Source: an uncultured Treponema sp. (GTDB lineage: Bacteria; Spirochaetota; Spirochaetia; Treponematales; Treponemataceae). From it: 45,481 bases of DNA. The notes under the pieces were generated by a model. The model was not told the DNA's origin, did no database searches, and worked only from the letters and a program-made list of their open reading frames with translations. The position numbers and the translations under genes were made by a program. Below are positions 33,951 to 39,651 of this stretch, one piece after another. The stretch lies in the NCBI GenBank assembly GCA_946410085.1, contig CAMJZA010000025.1:1-45481 (forward strand), written 5' to 3'. Each line of letters opens with the position of its first letter. Position 1 is the stretch's first letter.

Positions 33951-35618
33951 TTAGGTTTCTTTATCGAAACATATAGGCACATTAGTAATCCTCTCGGACT
34001 CTTTCTTTACGGATTGCCATTGTTCCTTAGTGCCCGTATAGTGGATTTCTGAAAGAGATGTGCATTCATAAAAAGCTTCATCTCCGATTTCGCTCACAGT
34101 ATCAGGTATAACCACAGTCGTAAGAGATGTGCAACCAAAAAATGCACTTTCTCCGATTTTAGTCACGGTATTTGGAATGACCACAGATGCAAGTGATATA
34201 CAATCACCGAATGCGCCTTCCCCAATTTTGACTACACCGTCTGGAATCTCAATAGATACAAGATGTGAACAACCTTCGAATGCGCCTACACCAATTACAA
34301 CCACACCTGTATGAATGGTTACGGATTCAAGCAATTCACAGTCAGCAAAAACACCCATTTCGATTTTCCTCACACCTGCTGGAATTTCTATAGACATGAG
34401 AGATGTGCAGTTGTTGAATGCACACATTCCAATTTTCTTTACACCTTCTGGAATTTTGATAGATGTGAGAGATGTGCAATCATTGAATGCTTTTTCGCCG
34501 ATTTTAATCACGGTGTTGGGAATAACCACAGACGTAAGCGATGTGCAACCATCGAACATCCCCTCATCAATTCTGGCAACACCATCTGGAATATTGATGG
34601 AAGTGAGCTTTTCACAGTCACTGAAAGCACTGTCTCCAATTTTTGTTACAGAGCTTGGGATGTTGATGGATACAAGAGATGAGCAACCCATGAATGCACC
34701 ACCTCCAATTTTTGTTACAGAACTGGGGATGTCAACGGATACAAGAGATGAACAATCCATGAATGCACCACCTCCAATTTTTGTTACAGAACTGGGGATG
34801 TCAACGGATACAAGAGATGAACAATCCATGAATGCATAATCTCCGATTTTTGTTATGCCATTAGGAATAGCAACTTCAGTAAGCGTGCTTCGACATTTCA
34901 CAAGAGTATTATCTTTGATGACTAAATCTGCAAGCTCAATGTTTCCATCCGTGCATCTTACTAAATTCACTGCTGAACTGGTATACCAATAGATATCTTT
35001 CTGTATGGCTAACCATTGTTCTTTTGTGCCATTGAAATGGATTTCCGTAAGAGATGTACAATCATTAAATGCATAGTCGCCAATTTTAGTTAGATTTTTT
35101 GGAAGAATCAGAGATACGAGTGATGTACATGAAGAGAATGCTGCATAAGCAATTTCAGATATATTGTCAGGAATTGTTATAGATGTAACTGATTTGCAGC
35201 CATCGAACGCATAGGGCCCTATTTGCGTTACAATATCCGGAATAGAAATATAGATAGGATTACCTCTGTATCCTCGTAGAGTACCGTCTTTTCCAATATG
35301 TAGGAAACTGCGAATTGTACCTTTCAAGCCAAGCTTTGCAGCATACTCTCGTAGCTGTGATGCAGTCACACCGGAAGTAGCGAAATTTAGAAGATTTTGA
35401 AGAGGGTCCTTCCATATTTTTACTTTAGAATCCAAGAGACGTAAATCCATACTGCCATCTGAGGCAGAAATAGAAATATGTTCCTTATTGTCTTCTTTTT
35501 TCACAACAGCCTTTGCCTCTGCGTATTTCTCGCAAAGACTTTCCGCTACTACGCTCGCCGTGATAGAGAATGTATTTTCGAGCCTTGCTTTTTTTGCCAC
35601 TGCAAGCGGATTTTTCAT
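33951..35618 (-). CDS. BspA-type leucine-rich-repeat protein
   Basis: From residue ~120 to the end there are about 17 LRR_5 repeats of 23 residues with the pattern I-P-x-x-V-x-x-I-G-x-x-A-F-x-x-C-x-S-L. Two insertions of the type GTKEQW interrupt the ladder, one near the middle and one near the end. The N-terminal ~110 residues are unlike the repeats and have no signal peptide or lipobox, so the protein is probably cytoplasmic, unlike adhesin-type BspA proteins. GAGGGA precedes the ATG. It is first in the LRR/MoxR/VWA/DUF2971 row and may be the binding or recognition part. Confidence 0.85.
   Translation of the reverse strand: MKNPLAVAKKARLENTFSITASVVAESLCEKYAEAKAVVKKEDNKEHISISASDGSMDLRLLDSKVKIWKDPLQNLLNFATSGVTASQLREYAAKLGLKGTIRSFLHIGKDGTLRGYRGNPIYISIPDIVTQIGPYAFDGCKSVTSITIPDNISEIAYAAFSSCTSLVSLILPKNLTKIGDYAFNDCTSLTEIHFNGTKEQWLAIQKDIYWYTSSAVNLVRCTDGNIELADLVIKDNTLVKCRSTLTEVAIPNGITKIGDYAFMDCSSLVSVDIPSSVTKIGGGAFMDCSSLVSVDIPSSVTKIGGGAFMGCSSLVSINIPSSVTKIGDSAFSDCEKLTSINIPDGVARIDEGMFDGCTSLTSVVIPNTVIKIGEKAFNDCTSLTSIKIPEGVKKIGMCAFNNCTSLMSIEIPAGVRKIEMGVFADCELLESVTIHTGVVVIGVGAFEGCSHLVSIEIPDGVVKIGEGAFGDCISLASVVIPNTVTKIGESAFFGCTSLTTVVIPDTVSEIGDEAFYECTSLSEIHYTGTKEQWQSVKKESERITNVPICFDKET
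34690..34836. repeat. Perfect 69-bp tandem repeats in the LRR gene
   Basis: Units starting at 34690 and 34759 are identical over 69 bases; a third begins at 34828 and diverges after nine bases. One unit equals three 23-codon thirds, i.e. exactly one LRR (23 residues), so gain or loss keeps the frame. Confidence 0.9.
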
Positions 35619-35691
35619 ATTTCTTCCCTCAGCAATAATCGTTTAGACAGTTCAAGTGCTACTGATTTTACCATAAACAACTTTTCCGTAT

Positions 35692-35704
35692 GCTATATTA
35701 TAGC
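35692..35704 (-). promoter_or_regulatory. Palindrome upstream of the LRR/MoxR/VWA row
   Basis: GCTATATTATAGC is a perfect 6+1+6 palindrome 74 bases before the LRR start codon and contains TATAAT on the minus strand. It may be an operator over a promoter; no convincing -35 was found. Confidence 0.4.
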
Positions 35705-35747
35705 TCACAAGTTCCTTTTTTGATAGATTTATTCCATAATCGATGTA

Positions 35748-35856
35748 CTAACCGCTGGCATTCAATGGAATCGGGGGATACGGGGATTCCCGAAGGAGAG
35801 AGTTTGCATCCGCTATATACTGGGCTGCAGGGGCTTGAATAAACGATCCTCACAAT
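35748..35856 (-). pseudogene. Remnant of a second SecB-like gene (3' end only, frameshifted)
   Basis: On the minus strand the DNA reads NCEDRLFKPLQPSI, then a stop, and in the next frame IADANSLLRESPYPPIPLNAS before TAG. This aligns with the intact gene at 26920-27279 (NDCADRLFKALQLMY, then IAEANALLRDSPYPPIPLN). The first half is lost and one frameshift is present, so it is not functional. Confidence 0.85.
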
Positions 35857-35985
35857 TAATTCCTTTTCATTTCGTCCATAAGGATAATTCTCTTGCGTTT
35901 TCCTTGATTTGTCAACAAAATTTCTCCTTTGAAAAGCATCCTCCCAATGCAATGTCTTCCGTTTGCTGACTCCTGTAATTTAACG
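35857..35985 (-). repeat. Remnant of the TAC promoter region
   Basis: Directly upstream of the SecB-like remnant lies a degenerate copy of the promoter at 28349-28466: a TTATCC/GGA palindrome (35880-35895), TTGACA on the minus strand (35909-35914), a second GGAGAAA half and then a block that is 20 of 20 identical (CTGACTCCTGTAATTTAACG) to 28448-28467. Toxin, antitoxin and most of the chaperone gene are deleted between promoter and 3' end. Confidence 0.75.
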
Positions 35986-36100
35986 AATGCATTATTTTCG
36001 TTGATGCTTGAAATGCGCGGCATAGTGCATGCTCCTTTTTTACGCTCCCGTCATTCCCGCTGCGCGCCGCAGGAACAGAGAAGCGTACGTGTGTGTGATT

Positions 36101-36117
36101 TCAGAACTGAGTTCTGA
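36101..36117. repeat. Perfect inverted repeat TCAGAAC-TGA-GTTCTGA
   Basis: A 7+3+7 palindrome standing alone in non-coding DNA. It may be an operator or a leftover element end; no adjacent gene explains it. Confidence 0.6.
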
Positions 36118-36188
36118 GCAGGTCAACGACCATGCCGGAAAGATAGCAGAAAAAAAGTGCGTCCGATGTAGTATTTTGTCACAAATGC

Positions 36189-36339
36189 GGGGCACGTGCG
36201 CATAGTCTATGGGGCCTATGCGCATAGACTACGGGGCCTGTGCGCATAGACTATGGGGCACGTGCACATAGATTACGGGGCCTGTGCGCATAGTCTATGG
36301 GGCCTGTGCACATAGTCTATGGGGCCTGTGCGCATAAGC
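36189..36339. repeat. 22-bp minisatellite, about 6.9 units
   Basis: Units begin at 36189, 36211, 36233, 36255, 36277, 36299 and 36321 (the last one partial). Each starts GGGGC and holds TGCGCATAG followed by T/ACTAT or a variant; the part CATAGTCTATG is itself palindromic. The period is not a multiple of three and no frame runs through, so it is non-coding. There are no unique spacers, so it is not a CRISPR array. The flanks 36000-36188 and 36340-36394 hold no gene. Confidence 0.95.
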
Positions 36340-36394
36340 AGGGCGGCGCTCTGCGCAGAGACTCGTGCGGGCATGCTGCAGGCTGTAGCTGTCG

Positions 36395-36510
36395 TTACCA
36401 TGCCCGCTGTGCCTCCAGTACCTGAATAGCCCCGACCAACAGGCCGGTATACTGGACAATCTTTTCTACCGGTAGTCCGTCAGCCAGCATGCTGCGGCAA
36501 CATTATGCTT
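36395..36510 (-). pseudogene. C-terminal fragment of an Rpn/PD-(D/E)XK transposase-like nuclease
   Basis: Minus-strand reading MLADGLPVEKIVQYTGL, then VGAIQVLEAQRAW and TAA (36395-36397). This is the usual tail of Rpn-type proteins (M-L-x-x-G-x-x-x-E-x-I-x-x-x-T-G-L-s-x-x-x-I-x-x-L). The catalytic domain is absent, so it is a relic. Confidence 0.6.
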
Positions 36511-36564
36511 TCCTCCGATGTTGATGACTTTTTTGTACAGTTCGAGATGAAAAACATGGAAATT

Positions 36565-36963
36565 TCAATACGAATCCCGCAGTGCTTTTAGCTGCAGGGC
36601 TATCTCGTAGCTGTCACTCGTAACACCGGATGCATACCTGTTTACGGAGAGCCTGCCGTAGCTATTCCCGTACCTGTCCATAATCCAAGGAGCATCACTC
36701 GCATATTTATTAAACGGACTGTAGCTCGAATAGTCGGATCCGTAATTACCGTATTTGTTCATTATAGAATTCGTACTGTATGGAGAACCGTAGTTTCCAT
36801 ATTCGTTGTATACGGAATTCGTAGAATACTCGTTCTCGAACGTTCCCAGAAACGTCCCGTCAACAGCCACAATCCGTAGCTGACTGAGCGGAACGGCAAA
36901 ACTTGTTCCTGCAAGGCAGGCGAGAAACAACACGAACACAAACAATTTCTTCATGTTCTTCAT
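36565..36963 (-). CDS. Small secreted protein with YGNYGS-type repeats
   Basis: A 132-residue protein with a Sec signal peptide: Lys-rich start, hydrophobic LFVFVLFLACLAGTSFA, cleavage probably after SFA. The mature part has three repeats of about 18 residues with the theme YSTNS-x-x-N-x-YGNYGS-x-YS, ending in SPFNKYASDAP and then GNSYGRLSVNRY. I know this pattern only from uncharacterised exported proteins. AGGAGG precedes the first ATG by eight bases. Probably periplasmic or outer-surface; function unknown. Confidence 0.75.
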   Translation of the reverse strand: MKNMKKLFVFVLFLACLAGTSFAVPLSQLRIVAVDGTFLGTFENEYSTNSVYNEYGNYGSPYSTNSIMNKYGNYGSDYSSYSPFNKYASDAPWIMDRYGNSYGRLSVNRYASGVTSDSYEIALQLKALRDSY

Positions 36964-37071
36964 CAGTGAAACCTCCTGATATTTTCTGATTCATTCAAAG
37001 CGGCTGCCGTATGCATCCTGTCATCCAGTAACCTGCTGAATCGGCGCCTGTACGGCGTTGATTCGCCCGTG

Positions 37072-37101
37072 CATCCGCGGGGCATCCCTGCCCCGCGGAT
37101 G
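37072..37101. terminator. Strong 13-bp hairpin downstream of the lipoprotein gene
   Basis: A perfect stem of 13 pairs (CATCCGCGGGGCA and its complement) with a four-base loop TCCC. No T run follows on either strand, so it may be a transcript-end protector or processing site rather than a classical intrinsic terminator. Confidence 0.5.
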
Positions 37102-37112
37102 GAAAAGCACTC

Positions 37113-38072
37113 TTACTGAGTAATTCTGTAGAATCTCAATCCCATTACATATGAAGCCTGGTTTTCATAATTATAACTGTGTGTGCCTGTCTGAGACCGA
37201 GCGTGTATCCCTTCCACCGCCAATTGAACTTCCTCAGTACTTGCATCGCTTATCGTAAATGTGTAGTAAGCTAAGCTGAAAAAGTTATAGGTTCCGCCCG
37301 TATAGCTTCCTGAAATACTTTGTTCCTGAAAACCAAAGCAAACCTTGTATCCGTCACCCGTCCTGCTGACCGTATACGGTCCGGAAAAATAGGGAGCCGG
37401 TGAATTCGCATACAGCCCTAACGGGGTAACAGCTCCGTTCTCGAACCTGAAACCGGCCCCAGTTTCATTTGCATTTATTGACCATCCCGTTCCATTAAAC
37501 GGATCACCCGCACTGCCGGGCGCAATACCGCTGCCGGTCGCAGCTGCGGCACTGTCTGAGCTGACGGCAGCGCCGGCGGTATAGAGTACCTTTGTTCCGT
37601 TACTGCCGGTGCCCCGTATGGAAATAAGTTCCCTGGTTATGAGAACCGAATAGCTGTAGCTGTGGCTCACACCGTTGAACGTCACGGTAAAGCAGCCTTC
37701 TATCTTCAGTTCGACATTTGGTGCCGCTGCCAGTGAAACGCTGCCATTCGGCGTACCGTAGCTTCCCGTCAGATTCGGCGCCACGCCGTTCGAGAGCGTG
37801 ATTGTTCCGCCGGTAGAATTCCCGGTGAGCGTGCAGGTCCGGTACTGGCCGCCGTTTACGTTGAAGTAACCTCCGGCACTGTCGTAGCTGGTGTAGGTCG
37901 CCGTCGTCGAAGCTGCGGATCCGCTTCCGCCGCCGGAACTGCCGGACGACGGCGTGTATACGGCACCGCCCCCTCCTCCTCCGCCGCCTGCATGACGGCA
38001 CGAAGCAAGCAGTACGGCCGCAGACAGCACCGCGGCAGCCATGCATGCACCATAATTCCTCAGTTTTCTCAT
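37113..38072 (-). CDS. Putative lipoprotein with glycine-rich linker
   Basis: The start at 38072 (MRKLRNYGACMAAAV) is supported by GGAGGAA seven bases upstream. The signal peptide ends in a lipobox LLAS-C (Cys near residue 25), followed by an eight-glycine run and a Ser/Gly-rich linker to about residue 60. The rest (~260 residues) is Thr/Ser/Gly-rich, with beta-strand character and repeated short phrases (GSYTGGTYNF, GGTITLSNG). No known domain was recognised. It would be anchored in the inner or outer membrane facing the periplasm or surface. The transglutaminase-like gene ends 72 bases upstream, so they may be co-transcribed. Confidence 0.72.
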   Translation of the reverse strand: MRKLRNYGACMAAAVLSAAVLLASCRHAGGGGGGGGAVYTPSSGSSGGGSGSAASTTATYTSYDSAGGYFNVNGGQYRTCTLTGNSTGGTITLSNGVAPNLTGSYGTPNGSVSLAAAPNVELKIEGCFTVTFNGVSHSYSYSVLITRELISIRGTGSNGTKVLYTAGAAVSSDSAAAATGSGIAPGSAGDPFNGTGWSINANETGAGFRFENGAVTPLGLYANSPAPYFSGPYTVSRTGDGYKVCFGFQEQSISGSYTGGTYNFFSLAYYTFTISDASTEEVQLAVEGIHARSQTGTHSYNYENQASYVMGLRFYRITQ

Positions 38073-38143
38073 ACTCTGTTCCTCCGTTCGTCTTGTTTTC
38101 CCATGCCTCCGCTTGCAGCGGCAGGCACTGCAGTTTACCGGTC

Positions 38144-38836
38144 TCAGCGCCTGCACAGGCTCATCCAGTAGACGGTCTCACCGAGCTTGTTGTACTGTGG
38201 ATTGTATTTCGGCCATCCCCAGTAGTCGCTCATCTTGTAGTTCCTCCGGTCGTACTTTGCCTGCGGTTCAATGTACAGCCACTTGCCGGTATCAGAAAGC
38301 TTGACGCGCACGAACAGGTGGTTCATTTTTGCAAAGACGGTCTTCTGGTAGTTGCGGACTATCTGGCAGTGGTTCGGTGGCATGTCCTTGTCCCACTCCT
38401 CCTTGAACGTCAATGTGTAGTCAATGCAGTTGACCAGTCCGTCAACATCCCTGTCGTGCACGTGCCTGTGCGTACTGCGGAGCTTGTCGCGGATTATGCC
38501 GTCGTTCACGTAGTAGTCATGGTGAACATACACAGGCTCGGCACTTGCCTTTATCACCGCTCCAAAGCAGAATATGGTCCCCGCAATGAAAAAGACGAGG
38601 AGGAACCTGAACGTGTTCGTTACTCTGCGGTAAGAACGCTCAACATCCCACTTGTTTGCAAAGTTTATTTTTGCAAGCCTCTGGACTTCCAGTTTGTCCC
38701 ATTTGTCAAGGTCTTTTGAGCATTCCTGTATGCTCTGCCATACAGAGCAGCCCTGACACTGGCTTTTCCTGCACTTGTGCGTTTTAATGTTCATTGCACA
38801 GCGCACGGACTCGTCAACGAGTGAATACATATTCAT
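38144..38836 (-). CDS. Membrane-anchored transglutaminase-like protein
   Basis: GGAGG (38842-38846) supports the ATG at 38836. A Cys-rich cytoplasmic N-terminus (KTHKCRKSQCQGCSVW) precedes a single membrane helix (FRFLLVFFIAGTIFCFGAVI, near residues 82-102). The external domain has the spacing of a transglutaminase-like cysteine fold: GLVNCIDYTLTF (Cys), KMNHLFVRVKL (His) and KWLYIEPQAK (acidic residue). The role could be a peptidase or cross-linker in the periplasm; this rests on motif spacing only. It follows a 29-residue membrane peptide by 13 bases and precedes the lipoprotein gene. Confidence 0.55.
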   Translation of the reverse strand: MNMYSLVDESVRCAMNIKTHKCRKSQCQGCSVWQSIQECSKDLDKWDKLEVQRLAKINFANKWDVERSYRRVTNTFRFLLVFFIAGTIFCFGAVIKASAEPVYVHHDYYVNDGIIRDKLRSTHRHVHDRDVDGLVNCIDYTLTFKEEWDKDMPPNHCQIVRNYQKTVFAKMNHLFVRVKLSDTGKWLYIEPQAKYDRRNYKMSDYWGWPKYNPQYNKLGETVYWMSLCRR

Positions 38837-38849
38837 ATACACCTCCAGC

Positions 38850-38939
38850 CTATTCGAAAAGCACAGACAATATTGAAAGAGCAATGACAAAGCAAATCGT
38901 GCCGGCAATCTCAAGAATGTCAATCGTAAAAGAATCCAT
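38850..38939 (-). CDS. 29-residue hydrophobic membrane peptide
   Basis: MDSFTIDILEIAGTICFVIA followed by LSILSVLFE: a single membrane helix with acidic ends. GGAGG (38945-38949) lies five bases before the ATG, and the next gene has its own GGAGG 13 bases downstream, so the two are arranged like a real operon. A + strand terminator-like hairpin lies just upstream. It could be a small accessory subunit of the transglutaminase-like protein or a type I toxin-like peptide. Neither can be decided from sequence. Confidence 0.5.
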   Translation of the reverse strand: MDSFTIDILEIAGTICFVIALSILSVLFE

Positions 38940-38951
38940 AAATACCTCCAT

Positions 38952-38974
38952 GCCCGTTTCCGGGCTTTTTTTTT
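38952..38974 (+). terminator. Intrinsic terminator on the + strand
   Basis: GCCCG-TTTC-CGGGC followed by nine Ts. It would end a + strand transcript running antisense to the small peptide and transglutaminase-like genes; no + strand gene lies in the preceding kilobase. Confidence 0.7.
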
Positions 38975-39099
38975 CGCATCGGCAGGAAACTCCCGCCGTT
39001 CCCTTGACCGGTCCCAAAGTCCGCAGCAGCAAAGCTGCGGAAACTTTTGGAACTGTCCCGTCTTCGTTTACAAGCCTAGCATGACCGGCCGTGAAAAAG

Positions 39100-39122
39100 G
39101 TCGCCTTTAAAGCGACTTTTTT
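39100..39122. terminator. Palindrome GTCGC-CTTTAAA-GCGAC with T runs on both sides
   Basis: It is followed by TTTTTT on the + strand and by CTTTTTC on the - strand, so it can end the HTH gene transcript. It is also nearly identical to the two operator-like sites at 39513-39529 and 39562-39578. Confidence 0.6.
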
Positions 39123-39129
39123 CAGACCA

Positions 39130-39450
39130 TCAGGCGGGCGGCCCGTCGGGAGGGAGCGTGTAGCCCGCGCACTGCAGCAGGTCTTCGCGCTCGTTCCGCG
39201 TCAGGTCCAGCCCCAGCGCAAGCAGGATGACCGTGTTTTTCCGGGGTCTGAAGTCCTCGTTCCGGTTGTTGAGGATTTTGGAAAAACGCTGCTTGGTCAG
39301 CCCCGCCGCCTTGTAGATGTCGGAATGCTTCCCCTTGGGGTTCCGCTCCATGTACCTGCGCAGGTACCATTCGAACCTGTCGCGGAAGGGCTGGTGCAGA
39401 ACCGGAATCTCGTCCGCCCTGCCCTGGCCCGTGTCTGTCGTTTGTTCCAT
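39130..39450 (-). CDS. Stand-alone HTH protein, paralogue of the ankyrin protein's C-terminal domain
   Basis: A 106-residue protein: FEWYLRRYMERNPKGKHSDIYKAAGLTKQRF, SKILNNRNEDFRPRKNTV, ILLALGLDLTRNEREDLLQCAGYTLP (split for reading). This is an XRE-like helix-turn-helix with the pattern I-Y-K-A-A-G-L-x-K-x-R-F-S-K. The same module ends the ankyrin protein encoded divergently at 39652. AGGAGGTGACGG precedes the ATG. It probably represses both genes through the palindromes between them. Confidence 0.78.
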   Translation of the reverse strand: MEQTTDTGQGRADEIPVLHQPFRDRFEWYLRRYMERNPKGKHSDIYKAAGLTKQRFSKILNNRNEDFRPRKNTVILLALGLDLTRNEREDLLQCAGYTLPPDGPPA

Positions 39451-39512
39451 CCGTCACCTCCTGTATCGTGATTGTGCATGATGGCAGTCTAGCGCAGGGG
39501 GCCTGCCGGATG

Positions 39513-39578
39513 GTCGCCTTTATAGCGACTTTTGCGCCCGCATAGGGCGCTTCCGCAACAAGTCTCCTTTAAGGCGAC
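39513..39578. promoter_or_regulatory. Two operator-like palindromes in the divergent intergenic region
   Basis: GTCGCCTTTATAGCGAC (39513-39529) and GTCTCCTTTAAGGCGAC (39562-39578), 49 bases apart start to start. A third copy lies at 39100-39116 beyond the HTH gene. Between the two lies a small GCGCCC/GGGCGC hairpin (39534-39550). The region 39451-39651 has no other gene. Confidence 0.75.
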
Positions 39579-39587
39579 CCGGGGGGC

Positions 39588-39616
39588 TTCCAAGGCTGCT
39601 ATGATGGCGGTATAGT
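39588..39616 (+). promoter_or_regulatory. Candidate promoter of the ankyrin-HTH gene
   Basis: TTCCAA (39588-39593), 17-base spacer, TATAGT (39611-39616). The -35 is weak (three of six matches) and a palindromic site ends nine bases upstream, so regulation by the HTH protein is plausible. Confidence 0.5.
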
Positions 39617-39651
39617 ATGGAAGAAGCTTACGGGAGGACAGTGACAAAGCT

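Noticed and set aside
35856..36023. 55-codon frame with an AAGGAG site (MPRISSINENNAFVKLQESA...)
   Set aside because: It runs through the decayed TAC promoter block; the equivalent frame is closed by stops in the copies at 28.4 and 29.5 kb, so it is more likely a chance frame over a repeat.
36189..36339. CRISPR array
   Set aside because: Units abut with no spacers, the period is 22 bp and there are no cas genes.
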